Shown: positions 7,286 through 15,344 of the stretch, one piece after another
Position numbering within the stretch: position 1 is the stretch's first letter
Layout: each line of letters starts with the position of its first letter
Source: Darwinibacter acetoxidans_A
GTDB lineage: Bacteria > Bacillota > Limnochordia > Darwinibacteriales > Darwinibacteriaceae
Assembly (NCBI GenBank): GCA_041936745.1
Contig: JBHGWS010000087.1
Coordinates: 1 to 21,215, forward strand
Length of the DNA: 21,215 nt
Reading direction: 5' to 3'
Notes under the pieces: generated by a model
Database searches by the model: none
Told to the model about the DNA's origin: nothing
Seen by the model: only the letters and a program-made list of their open reading frames with translations
Program-made: the position numbers and the translations under genes

Positions 7286-8446
7286 ATGCTGAACGAACAA
7301 GCACAAAAACAATCACCTGGGGAATCGCCCTTATCGTCAGAATACGAATCTCAATTTGAATATAGTCCCCTAAGTCAAGGCAGGCTTGTTGCCAGGCGTT
7401 TTGCCCGGCACAAACTCGGTGTCGCGGCGTTAGTAATCTTAGGTTTTGTCTATCTCTTGGTCTTATTTGCGCCATTTTTTGCGCCCAACGATAGTATGAA
7501 ACACCGTCCGGAATACTCTTTAGCTCCTCCTACTCGAATTAGATTCAGAGACGAAGACGGCAATTTCGGGCTAAGGCCCTTCATCTACGCCAGCAAACGG
7601 AGCCGTGACCCGGTTACCCTGGAAGTCACTTTTGTGGAAGATCGATCCGCGAAACATCCCTTGTATCTGTTTGTCCGAGGCAGTAAATATAAAGTCTTAG
7701 GCATAGAAAGCGATATTCACTTCTTTGGACCTGATAAGGATTCAAAAGCTATCTTCTTCCCGTTCGGTGCTGATCGATTCGGCAGAGACCTATTGGGCCG
7801 AATTTTGTTGGGAGGCAGAGTTTCTCTTAGTGCCGGCCTTTTCGGGGTTATCCTCAGTTTGATCATCGGAGTATGCATCGGCGCCGTCTCCGGCTACTAC
7901 GGCGGTCTAATTGACTCCTTGATTCAACGATTCATCGAGCTTCTGCGTTCGTTTCCCAGGATCCCCCTGTGGCTTGCTCTCAGTATGGTTTTGCCGCCCC
8001 AATGGTCATCGGTCAAAGTATATTTCGGGATCGTAACACTTCTTTCTTTGATCGGCTGGACTTCCGTTGCCAGGGTAGTCCGGGGACAAATTCTTGCGCT
8101 CAGAGAAAAGGACTTTGTTCAGTCGGCCAGGGCTTTGGGAGGAAACGACAGAAGGGTCATTTTTCGGCATATTTTGCCTAACATCACTAGCTACTTAATA
8201 GTCTCGTCTACCTTGGCCTTGCCGGGCATGATTTTGAGCGAAAGTACAATTAGCTTTTTAGGATTAGGAATAAAAGAACCGATGACCAGTTGGGGCCTGC
8301 TTTTAAAAGATGCCCAGAGTCTAGAAGTGTTAGCTCTACAGCCTTGGCTCTTGACTCCTGGAATCTTCATTATTATTTCCGTCCTGGCTTTCAACTTTCT
8401 TGGTGATGCGGTTCGGGATGCTTTTGATCCCTTTTCAAATAAATGA
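7286..8446 (+). CDS. ABC transporter permease, DppC/OppC type, with enlarged periplasmic insert
   Basis: Second membrane subunit, 386 residues from ATG 7286. AAAGGGG at 7272-7278 is 7 nt upstream, while the in-frame ATG at 7268 has no Shine-Dalgarno. The cytoplasmic N-terminus precedes helix 1 (about residues 38-60). The conserved FGADRFGRDLLGR motif comes only near residue 160, so about 95 residues lie between, clearly more than the 35-45 usual in DppC. The EAA loop (QSARALGGNDRRVIFRHILP) and the terminal FNFLGDAVRDAFDP are standard. The insert should face the periplasm and contact the binding protein; long-insert DppC homologues are known in other bacteria. Coupled in operon order with the DppB-like gene. 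Confidence 0.92.
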   Translation: MLNEQAQKQSPGESPLSSEYESQFEYSPLSQGRLVARRFARHKLGVAALVILGFVYLLVLFAPFFAPNDSMKHRPEYSLAPPTRIRFRDEDGNFGLRPFIYASKRSRDPVTLEVTFVEDRSAKHPLYLFVRGSKYKVLGIESDIHFFGPDKDSKAIFFPFGADRFGRDLLGRILLGGRVSLSAGLFGVILSLIIGVCIGAVSGYYGGLIDSLIQRFIELLRSFPRIPLWLALSMVLPPQWSSVKVYFGIVTLLSLIGWTSVARVVRGQILALREKDFVQSARALGGNDRRVIFRHILPNITSYLIVSSTLALPGMILSESTISFLGLGIKEPMTSWGLLLKDAQSLEVLALQPWLLTPGIFIIISVLAFNFLGDAVRDAFDPFSNK

Positions 8447-8502
8447 TTTGTTCAGGAAATTGAATTTTGTTTAAAAATAACGGACTAGAGGAGAGATGCT
8501 AG

Positions 8503-9288
8503 ATGTTATGGGAGAATCTGACGGCGCCGGATTTCGCTAAAGCAGTGAAAGATACGGGAGTTTGTATTATCACTATGGGTGTCTTAGAAAGGCACGGAGA
8601 CCACCTTCCGCTAGGAACGGACTTTTTGACCGGGCAGGCTATAGCAACCTTAGCAGCCGAAAAGGAGCCGGCTGTAGTATTTCCCGACTTCTATTTTGGC
8701 CAGATCTACGAGGCCAGGTGCTATCCCGGTACAATCACTCTTCCTCCGACACTGCTTGTTGAACTGCTGCAAAATGTCTTCAATGAAATCGCAAGAAACG
8801 GATTCCGGAAGATAATTGTCTTTAATGCCCATGGGGGCAATCGATACCTGCTGCACTTCTTGGCGCAGGCCGATTTGTCTGAAAGAAAAAATTATTCGCT
8901 GTACCTCTATCAGGGTTTATCAGAAGAAGAACGAAAACAGATGCTGAGCCTCTATGAGACAGAACTTTCCGGGCATGCGGGCGAAGGTGAAACCAGCCTG
9001 TCCCTGGCAGTCCACCCTCATTTGGTAAAAATGGAAGAAATCCCTGCCGAACCGGTCCTTCCCTTAGGTCGGACAGATCATTTGCAAGACGCTTTCGCCG
9101 GCATCAAATGGTACAGTAACTATCCGCTGCATTATAGCGGCGATGCAAAACCGGCTACAGTTGAAAAGGGACAAGCAATGCTTGAAATCCAAGTGAAAAG
9201 TCTAGCCCGGTTTATAAAAAAGGTAAAAGAAGACCGGGTTGTGCCGGAGTTGAATAAAGAGTTCTACGACAAGGTTGATAAGCTCTGA
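8503..9288 (+). CDS. Creatininase-family metal-dependent amidohydrolase
   Basis: The protein has 261 residues, cytoplasmic, typical length. Metal ligands of the family are in place: E29 and H31 in VLERHGDHLPLGTD, D40 eleven residues after E29 as in creatininase, H110 in NAHGGN, and acidic residues E161/E163 in GHAGEGETS. Family members hydrolyse small amides (creatinine, formamidopyrimidine intermediates, mycofactocin precursor, inositol-derived lactones). Here it sits between the importer and the sugar kinase in an amino-sugar operon that has no NagA, so I infer an amide-hydrolysing sugar role, possibly deacetylation of GlcNAc or GlcNAc-6-phosphate. GAGGAGAG at 8487-8494 supports ATG 8503; another in-frame start is less likely. 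True creatininase activity seems unlikely from context. Family is sure, substrate is not. Confidence 0.88.
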   Translation: MLWENLTAPDFAKAVKDTGVCIITMGVLERHGDHLPLGTDFLTGQAIATLAAEKEPAVVFPDFYFGQIYEARCYPGTITLPPTLLVELLQNVFNEIARNGFRKIIVFNAHGGNRYLLHFLAQADLSERKNYSLYLYQGLSEEERKQMLSLYETELSGHAGEGETSLSLAVHPHLVKMEEIPAEPVLPLGRTDHLQDAFAGIKWYSNYPLHYSGDAKPATVEKGQAMLEIQVKSLARFIKKVKEDRVVPELNKEFYDKVDKL

Positions 9289-9343
9289 TGAATGAGCGTA
9301 AGAAGTATAAATACTTAAGACTTAGCAGAGGTAAGTGATAGAT

Positions 9344-10294
9344 ATGGATCAATACGTTCTCGGAATTGATATAGGAGGGACAAAAACACTGTTTGCCGTT
9401 GTTCCCGCTAATTCAAACGAGATCTTATATGAGTACAAACAGGATACGAACTGTGCTTCTCAAGAGTCATTCGCGGAGCAATTGCTTGCGGGACTCGGCT
9501 TGGTTTTAAACACGGACTGGGGAAGGAAGATTGCAGCCATCGGAATCGGAACGGCCGGTCATTTCGATCCCAAGACCGGGCTTGTAACGAGCCGCAACCT
9601 AAATGTCAATCAGTTGCCACTGCCTAAGGTCATAACCGAGTTTAGCGGCTTGCCCGTCGCGGTCGACAACGACACCAATGCGGGTGTTATGGGCGAATTT
9701 CATTACGGCAAAGGGACCGACACCTTCGCTTATGTGGCTGTCGGTACCGGAATCGGCATGGGGCTGATGCTTGAGGGACGCTTGTACCGAGGCCTTCGAA
9801 ACAATGCCGGCGAACTAGGCCATACGGGCATTGATTTCAATGGGGAACCATGCTGCTGCGGCCATTGGGGATGTCTCGAAAATATAGCTTCAGGGACCGC
9901 GATCGCGGCCCACGCTCGGCGGCGGCTGATAATGGGTGAGCCTTCTTTGCTGCAGGAAGCCTATCAAACGGATCCGCTAAGTGTTACGGGAGAACAGGTT
10001 TTTAAGGCTTTAAGGAGAAAGGATCCGTTAGCCGCATCCGTGATCTCCGGTGCTGCCCGGGCTTTAGGCTATGCACTACATAATTTAGTGGTTCTCTTGG
10101 ATCTTGAACTGATTGTTCTTGGCGGGGGAGTGCCCGGTTCGGTGCCGGAGTATCTGGATTGGGTGCGGGAGGCCTTCAGCGGTCCAAGTTCGCGAATCGG
10201 CGGGGCGAGTGTAGAATTAACGGACTTGGGAGACAGGACCGCGGTTCTCGGCGCAACTATCATGGCGAAAGAAAGACTCCAAGCGGAGGGCTAG
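9344..10294 (+). CDS. ROK-family sugar kinase (probable GlcNAc or glucose kinase)
   Basis: An ATP-dependent cytoplasmic sugar kinase of about 316 residues. It has the N-terminal phosphate-binding GIDIGGTKT, the catalytic DNDTNAGVMGE region, the second glycine-rich VGTGIGMG segment, the substrate-binding NAGELGH motif and the zinc site CCCGHWGCLE. There is no helix-turn-helix, so it is an enzyme and not a regulator. ATG 9344 gives the usual five or so residues before GIDIGG; a GTG at 9335 is also in frame but only 3 nt from AGAGG (9327-9331). In this operon its product would be the amino-sugar 6-phosphate handed to the creatininase-family enzyme and SIS isomerase. GlcNAc, glucose and mannose kinases of this family cannot be separated by eye. 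Confidence 0.9.
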   Translation: MDQYVLGIDIGGTKTLFAVVPANSNEILYEYKQDTNCASQESFAEQLLAGLGLVLNTDWGRKIAAIGIGTAGHFDPKTGLVTSRNLNVNQLPLPKVITEFSGLPVAVDNDTNAGVMGEFHYGKGTDTFAYVAVGTGIGMGLMLEGRLYRGLRNNAGELGHTGIDFNGEPCCCGHWGCLENIASGTAIAAHARRRLIMGEPSLLQEAYQTDPLSVTGEQVFKALRRKDPLAASVISGAARALGYALHNLVVLLDLELIVLGGGVPGSVPEYLDWVREAFSGPSSRIGGASVELTDLGDRTAVLGATIMAKERLQAEG

Positions 10295-10319
10295 ACAGAC
10301 ATGAAAGCGGGGTTTCGAA

Positions 10320-11504
10320 ATGGAGCTGCATACTGCCAACTCAGGGCTTGTTAGACGATTTAACGAGGCTGCTGTACTAGAAAGTTTACGAAAGCATCGT
10401 TTGTTGACTAAAACAGATCTTGTGAAACTAACCGGTTTGACTTATCCTACTGTAGCAAAGTCTATTAGTTCACTTTATGAAGCCGGTCTGATTCAAGAAT
10501 CGGGCGAAGGCGTTTCAAGGGGCGGACGTCCGCCTGTTCTCTACGCTTTCAACCCCCTTGCAGGTTTAATCGTTGGCGTGCAAATTGAGAGAAAGAAGCT
10601 TTCTTTTGGAGCCTTCGATTTAGATCTCAGCTTAATAGACGATCTGTCCTTTAAGACATCGTCTTTAGAACCGGATGCGATTGTGGACCAAATTAAATTT
10701 GGGGTGGAGACCGTTATTCAAAAGCACAAGCAAGGGGTCCTATACGGTGTGGGAATCGGAAGCCCGGGCAATGTAGATCCGGAAAGGCATACCGTTGTCA
10801 GCCCGTATCAGCTCCGATGGAAAACGCCTGTTGACTTAATCGCACCGCTGGAAGAAATCTTTAACGTTCCCATCAGTCTCGGCAATGACATTAACCTTGC
10901 GGCCCTCGGCGAACTCGCTGCCCGTCACTCCCACAGCTTAACGCGGCCCCTAATCTTTGTCAGTGTGTCTCAAGGAGTTGGCGGCGGACTTATTCTTAAT
11001 GATACTGTGTATTGCGGCAGCAACGGCGGTGCCGGAGAAATTGGCCACATGAGCATCGATGCCGATGGCAAGCTTTGCGAATGCGGCAACCGAGGCTGTT
11101 TAGAAGGGGTGATCGCTTCCGGTGTTATAGGCGAGCGGCTGGGCGTAGATTCGGCCGATGCTTTTTCAACGCTGTCCCGAAGGGTACAGGCCGGCGATGC
11201 CGATGCAAAGATGATATATCAGCAGCTCGTAAAACATCTCAGCACTGCACTGACTAGCGTAGTCAATCTCTTTAGCCCAAATTGCATTGTAATCGGCGGC
11301 GAAATCACCGATCTCGGTACGGATTTTATCGAGGATCTCAGGAAACGGCTGGAGAAAAGCTGCGGTAACGTTCCGTTTAATGTGGAGAATTTACAGGCTT
11401 CCCGGTTGGGCAGCAAGGCTAATCTCTACGGAGCCGCCGCCTTAGTGGAGCAGCAGGTATTTCCAAAATTGCGTATCCCTCGGGAGCAAGTTGTCTTCGT
11501 CTAG
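10320..11504 (+). CDS. ROK-family transcriptional repressor (NagC/XylR type)
   Basis: The protein has 394 residues. Residues about 10-70 form a winged helix-turn-helix (LVKLTGLTYPTVAKSISSLY) with the characteristic GRPP wing. The rest is a ROK sugar-sensing domain with GNDINLAALGEL, GAGEIGHMS and the zinc motif CECGNRGCLEG. Members repress sugar-uptake and catabolic genes until a sugar or sugar phosphate binds. Its place inside the operon, right after the kinase, argues for autoregulation of the amino-sugar genes; the inverted repeat at 4164-4200 is a candidate target. A GCGGGG stretch just upstream gives a plausible ribosome site for ATG 10320. The gene starts 25 nt after the kinase stop. 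Confidence 0.9.
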   Translation: MELHTANSGLVRRFNEAAVLESLRKHRLLTKTDLVKLTGLTYPTVAKSISSLYEAGLIQESGEGVSRGGRPPVLYAFNPLAGLIVGVQIERKKLSFGAFDLDLSLIDDLSFKTSSLEPDAIVDQIKFGVETVIQKHKQGVLYGVGIGSPGNVDPERHTVVSPYQLRWKTPVDLIAPLEEIFNVPISLGNDINLAALGELAARHSHSLTRPLIFVSVSQGVGGGLILNDTVYCGSNGGAGEIGHMSIDADGKLCECGNRGCLEGVIASGVIGERLGVDSADAFSTLSRRVQAGDADAKMIYQQLVKHLSTALTSVVNLFSPNCIVIGGEITDLGTDFIEDLRKRLEKSCGNVPFNVENLQASRLGSKANLYGAAALVEQQVFPKLRIPREQVVFV

Positions 11505-11543
11505 TTCAATTGTCTAAGGAACCGGGGAAGGGAAGGGAAAGAT

Positions 11544-12539
11544 ATGGCTAACATTATCGACTACATCAACGAACAACCTAATGTTTTACGTCAGGTGACA
11601 AATTACGGCCTGGATTTGGAAAAGTTTAGCCGGGTTTTTTTGGTTGGTACCGGCAGTTCCTTAAATGCTGCCTTCGCAGTCAAATACGTTTGGAAAAAAA
11701 GCACGAGCAAACCGGTGACTGTTTGCGATCCATTAAGTTTTGTCCTTGAATACTTAGATAAAATCACCGAAAAAACACTTGTAGTAGGTATTTCTCAGTC
11801 CGGATCAAGTAAAGTTACCATCGATGCACTGCAAGCGGCCAAAGACGGGGGGGCCTGCACCATTGGGGTTACAGCGGAGACGAACAGTGCCTTAGCCGCT
11901 GCCGCGGAGAAAATCATACCGATTCCTTGTGGAGAGGAGCTCGTAGGGGCTAAGACTAAGGGGTACAGTTGCACAGTCGCGGTCCTGACGAAGATGGCTC
12001 AAGCAAGCTACGATCAAGAACAGTTAAGCAGCTTACTGGGAGAAAGATTACAGCAAAACGATGCCCTTTGCCGAGAACTTGCGCAAGAATTAGCCGATTG
12101 CCAAGTTGCCTACATCATCGGAGCAATAGGCCATTACGGCACGGCGAGGGAAATTGCCCTCAAAACGATGGAAATTGTGAAAATACCGACTCTTAGTTTT
12201 GAACTTGAAGATTCTATGCACGGGCCCCTTAACGCCCTCAATGAGAGGGCTTTTGTAATGGTTTTGACCGCGGGCGATGAATTGGCCAAAAGGCAGAGGG
12301 GCCTGGCTAAGATCCTGACAAGTCTTAACGCCAGAGGTGCCGTGATTCGGGACGGGCTGATAAGGGGCGTTAAAGCGGGGCAGACTTGGGAGATTCCCGC
12401 CTGGAAGCCCGATCTTGTCCGTGATATTGTTCCCGCCCAGCTCTTCTGTTGGTACTTAGCTCTGGCCAAGGGCGAAGAGCCCACCTATTTTCGTTATGAC
12501 CGTTCTATGGTCTCTAAAATCACAAAAGTGGTAAAATAA
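11544..12539 (+). CDS. Double-SIS sugar-phosphate isomerase/deaminase (GlmS C-domain-like, NagB-II/AgaS/FrlB type)
   Basis: The protein has 331 residues with two sugar-isomerase (SIS) domains and no glutaminase domain. Domain 1 carries FLVGTGSSLNAA and the phosphate-binding ISQSGSS (about residues 94-100). Domain 2 includes EDSMHGPLNAL, which corresponds to the active-site ELKHGPLAL-type segment of GlmS. Enzymes of this layout deaminate glucosamine-6-phosphate to fructose-6-phosphate (NagB-II, AgaS) or cleave fructosamine phosphates (FrlB). With a ROK kinase and NagZ alongside, glucosamine-6-phosphate deaminase is the best fit. MurQ etherase is less likely because MurQ has a single SIS domain and different motifs. 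GGGAAGGGAAAG precedes the ATG. It is the last gene of the operon. Confidence 0.87.
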   Translation: MANIIDYINEQPNVLRQVTNYGLDLEKFSRVFLVGTGSSLNAAFAVKYVWKKSTSKPVTVCDPLSFVLEYLDKITEKTLVVGISQSGSSKVTIDALQAAKDGGACTIGVTAETNSALAAAAEKIIPIPCGEELVGAKTKGYSCTVAVLTKMAQASYDQEQLSSLLGERLQQNDALCRELAQELADCQVAYIIGAIGHYGTAREIALKTMEIVKIPTLSFELEDSMHGPLNALNERAFVMVLTAGDELAKRQRGLAKILTSLNARGAVIRDGLIRGVKAGQTWEIPAWKPDLVRDIVPAQLFCWYLALAKGEEPTYFRYDRSMVSKITKVVK

Positions 12540-12556
12540 CAGCTGGAAGCTAAATG

Positions 12557-12589
12557 AACGCCGCGCTCAATGGAAGCCGCGGCGTTTTT
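12557..12589 (+). terminator. Rho-independent terminator of the amino-sugar operon
   Basis: A 9-bp perfect GC-rich stem, AACGCCGCG at 12557-12565 and CGCGGCGTT at 12578-12586, ends in a T run (12585-12589). It lies between convergent genes and may slow the opposing transcript as well. Confidence 0.9.
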
Positions 12590-12618
12590 GGCACTTTTGG
12601 TTAGAGAGTTTTTTCTAA

Positions 12619-14196
12619 CTAGCAAACCTCCTCGATTGTCAGGGGAAGGGTGCCGTTTGCTCCGATCTCCCCTTTCGAGAGTCGTACGATGGATTGAACC
12701 ATAGGAGGAGTGTACTCGTAAGTAAAAAGGAGTGCATCGGCTTGGCCGCACCACCGGCTATCGAAAGGACTGCGGAGGGCTATTACCCCCACGGGTACAT
12801 CGAGTTCCAGTGTCTGCCGCAGGAGTTGCCGCTGTCCCTCGTCCATCTGCGCGTTATAGATTCCGAAAATCACTTTAGTGTAAAGTCCCTCGGAAAGGGC
12901 TTCGCCGATCTTCCGGAGTTCGTCTTCCCGCAGCGGCAGCGAATAACGAAAGCCCTCTGCGTTAGGAAAGGCGTCTGTCATAGCAGTTACAAGATCGTGG
13001 CTTCCTCCCAGTTCATCAACTAGGGTCAGAGCCGCGGGAGGGGGGGCAATAATCGCAAATCGTTCGTTCTTCTTGACTTTGAAAATCTCATTCCGGCCCT
13101 TGACGGTTAACGCCTGTTCCGAAATGGCTACTGCTAACGCCCTGTTCGCCACAGAGAGGGGATCATCGGCCGGGATGCGCCGTTTTTCCGGCATTTCGGG
13201 CAAAGCCTGTTTGGCGCGGACAACTCGTTCAACGGCGGCAAAAAACAGCTCTTCTGTTATTCTTCCGGACCGGACGGCTTCTTGGATAGCTTGTGCCGAG
13301 CTAATCTGCGTTTCTTTCGTGTGGCAAATAAGGAAAAGATCTACACCTGCCAAAACTCCCTGTACAACGCCTTCGGGAGTTGGGACATAGGCTGTCAGCC
13401 CTTTCATCTCCATGCAATCACTAATGATTAATCCTTCAAAACCAAACTTCGTCCTAAGCCAACCGGTTAAAAGTTCACGGGATAAGGTTCCGGGGCAATC
13501 ATCAATTTCGGAATAGATCTGATGGCTTGTCATCACGGCTTTGACTCCTGCTTCAACAGCGAATCTTGCGGGCGCCATTTCTACGGCCTCTAAATGGTCT
13601 ATAGAGTTTTCGTTGCGGTTAAGGAAACGATGAAGATCCACCCGGCTACTGCCGATGCTCGGGAAGTGCTTGGCCGTAGCGATGACATGATTCTGGGCAC
13701 CTTTGATAAATGCGGAGAAGTAGGGCGCCGATTCTTCTGCCGTTGCTCCGTAGCTTCTGGCCGCAATGTGAGCGCTGTCCGGATCGTTAGCTAGGTCAAT
13801 AACCGGCGCTAAATTAAAGTTGATGCCGTAGGCTGCCATCTCGGCGCCGAGACCTTGGCCGACTTTAAAGGCCAGGTCAGCACCGCCTGCGGCCCTGGTT
13901 GCCATGGGGCCGGGAAACCAAGTAAACTCTGACGTTAATCTCGTAACAGAACCGCCTTCTTGGTCTATGGCAATAAAAGGGGGCAGACCGGTGGCTTTGA
14001 TGGTTTCCTTGCGAAGCTCCCGGATCAGGTGAAATAACTGGTCACTGTCTTTGAAGTTCCGAGTAAATAAAATGATATTGCCTAGTTTGTGTTCATGTAT
14101 TACCCGCCTGACGTGATCGTTGATCTCGTAACCGTCGAACCCGTAAAAAACCAGCTGTCCCGCAGCTGTTTTTAAATCCATTTCTCTAATAGCCAT
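12619..14196 (-). CDS. GH3 beta-N-acetylhexosaminidase (NagZ family), cytoplasmic, two-domain
   Basis: The protein has 525 residues, without a signal peptide. An N-terminal TIM-barrel domain (about 1-340) is followed by an alpha/beta C-terminal domain, the arrangement of Bacillus NagZ (YbbD). The family segment AIDQEGGSVTRL is present, and ISDCMEM places the nucleophile at D260. The usual KHFPG(H/R)G...DSH loop reads KHFPSIGSSRVDLH (K176-H189): the Asp-His pair expected to act as acid/base (D187, H189) is retained, but the glycine and serine are changed. The enzyme removes non-reducing GlcNAc from muropeptides or chitooligosaccharides and would feed the convergent operon. AGGAG sits 8 nt upstream of the ATG. 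It is transcribed toward the operon from its own, unidentified promoter. Confidence 0.9.
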   Translation of the reverse strand: MAIREMDLKTAAGQLVFYGFDGYEINDHVRRVIHEHKLGNIILFTRNFKDSDQLFHLIRELRKETIKATGLPPFIAIDQEGGSVTRLTSEFTWFPGPMATRAAGGADLAFKVGQGLGAEMAAYGINFNLAPVIDLANDPDSAHIAARSYGATAEESAPYFSAFIKGAQNHVIATAKHFPSIGSSRVDLHRFLNRNENSIDHLEAVEMAPARFAVEAGVKAVMTSHQIYSEIDDCPGTLSRELLTGWLRTKFGFEGLIISDCMEMKGLTAYVPTPEGVVQGVLAGVDLFLICHTKETQISSAQAIQEAVRSGRITEELFFAAVERVVRAKQALPEMPEKRRIPADDPLSVANRALAVAISEQALTVKGRNEIFKVKKNERFAIIAPPPAALTLVDELGGSHDLVTAMTDAFPNAEGFRYSLPLREDELRKIGEALSEGLYTKVIFGIYNAQMDEGQRQLLRQTLELDVPVGVIALRSPFDSRWCGQADALLFTYEYTPPMVQSIVRLSKGEIGANGTLPLTIEEVC

Positions 14197-15200
14197 TTTT
14201 TCAACTCCTATGAAATACCACGAATTACAGTTATGAATTAATTCGGGAGCGGACCACGAAAACCTTCATGAGCTGGGAAAAAAGCCGTTTTTAAGGGGGG
14301 TTTCCGCCCCCGAGACCCCTTGCGGGTGTCTAGCTTCGTTGGAGGTAAGGGCATAGGAATTTACAAACACGATTGTGCAACTAAACACACTTTGGGGTTT
14401 TTTGGAAACTGCTTTGTTGTTATTAAATGCTAGCCTTTGTACAGCTGGTTAACACTTTCTGACGGCATACGAAAAGGGGAAGATGTAAAATGAAGCTGAA
14501 CAGTTTTGGGCAGGGAAATAGGAAGGGGCGATGGTATACCCAAATATACTGCGGTAAAAGGGGTGTTAATACGGCTTTTGCACAAACAGACAAAATCCTG
14601 CGACTCGGGGCGATTATGGCATTGACGGTTGTACCGATGCCATGAAATCTGCCTTCCCCAGAGTGTCCGTACCCAACAGTTATATCGTAGGGCCTCTGGT
14701 GGGTCAGCGTCCATATCTCTATGAATTTATATCCCCGTTTGGTAGAAGGCTTCCCTCCCCGGAGGGGATGGCGGCGATTCTCGCAACGTTAACGCACCTT
14801 TTCCGGGGAACGCTTCGAGGGAATACCACTCACACCTTAGACGACATAGAGCCACGGCCTTTAGATAAACTAACCCGCCCTTTCACTCCTAAGCTGCGGA
14901 ACAACTCGATCGGTGTAAAAAAGCTGGTTTTCCCGCGATCAAGCATGGAACAAGGGGTTTCTCTAAACTGTTCCAAAACCTCAATTCCCCGGAAATCTTT
15001 TAATCAACGAAATTGCCTGCACGTTAATCAGTCGCGTACTTTCTGTCTTTGGCAAGCGTAACCCCCAAATTTTTCGTGCTGTTCAGATTTGGGAGGCCAA
15101 GTTTTTACTGACGTATTTTAGAGAAATTATCACTTTAGGAACTCTCGGGTGCTTAAAAGGCACACCACACTATTTGCTACACTCTTTTCTTGCCTGTTTG
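14197..15200. other. Long gene-poor region
   Basis: About 1 kb without a gene I can defend. A hairpin GGGGG/CCCCC lies at 14296-14311. A 51-codon ORF runs from ATG 14490 to TGA 14645, preceded by an AAAAGGGGAAG stretch, but its product resembles nothing I know. A longer stop-free reading at 14642-15061 has a low-complexity, unprotein-like composition. A 7-bp inverted repeat CCCAAAT / ATTTGGG is at 15064-15093. The nagZ promoter must lie in the first 100 or so bases, but I cannot pick it. Confidence 0.4.
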
Positions 15201-15229
15201 TTGACAAAGCCCGGCTGCACTTTTATAAT
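15201..15229 (+). promoter_or_regulatory. Perfect consensus sigma-70/sigma-A promoter
   Basis: TTGACA at 15201-15206 and TATAAT at 15224-15229 match the consensus at all twelve positions with the optimal 17-nt spacer. Transcription should begin near A15236, immediately before the tRNA-like sequence. It is the strongest promoter in the window. Confidence 0.88.
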
Positions 15230-15236
15230 ATTGCCA

Positions 15237-15306
15237 GGTGCTTGCAGCTCAGCCCGGTGGAGTGCCGACTATTGAAAGTCCAGGGTTCAAATCCTGTCAG
15301 GCACCA
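15237..15306 (+). pseudogene. Defective tRNA-like gene (possibly derived from tRNA-His)
   Basis: GTGCTTG (15238-15244) pairs over seven positions with CAGGCAC (15298-15304), and G15237 can pair with C15305, as G-1 and C73 do in tRNA-His. The D arm is good (GCTC 15247-15250, GAGT 15260-15263, loop with GG). The T loop TTCAAAT (15286-15292) is canonical, but the 5-bp T stem holds only three pairs in standard register. The anticodon arm is shrunken: a 4-bp stem GACT/AGTC, a 6-nt loop ATTGAA and no variable loop. The 70-nt length is too short for a normal tRNA, and no proper CCA end fits this fold. It is a tRNA pseudogene or a tRNA-derived RNA, still carrying a perfect promoter and a terminator. 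Confidence 0.6.
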
Positions 15307-15317
15307 TACAAAATTAG

Positions 15318-15344
15318 GACTGCAACGGGCGTTGCGGTCTTTTT
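15318..15344 (+). terminator. Terminator after the tRNA-like gene, upstream of the MATE gene
   Basis: A 9-pair stem joins GACTGCAAC (15318-15326) to GTTGCGGTC (15331-15339), with one T-G pair and a GGGC loop, followed by five T. It is closely similar to the hairpins at 639-666 and 16789-16817. Only 54 nt separate it from the MATE start. Confidence 0.85.

Noticed and set aside
10301..10316. Catabolite-response-like element (TGAAAGCGGGGTTTC) before the ROK repressor
   Set aside because: It departs from the cre consensus in the central positions and overlaps the ribosome binding region; not enough to call.
11544..12539. MurNAc-6-phosphate etherase (MurQ)
   Set aside because: MurQ has a single SIS domain and different signature segments; this protein has two SIS domains and the GlmS-like MHGPL segment.
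14642..15061. 139-codon plus-strand ORF
   Set aside because: No ribosome binding site, composition unlike the real genes here, and no recognisable motif; probably a chance open frame.
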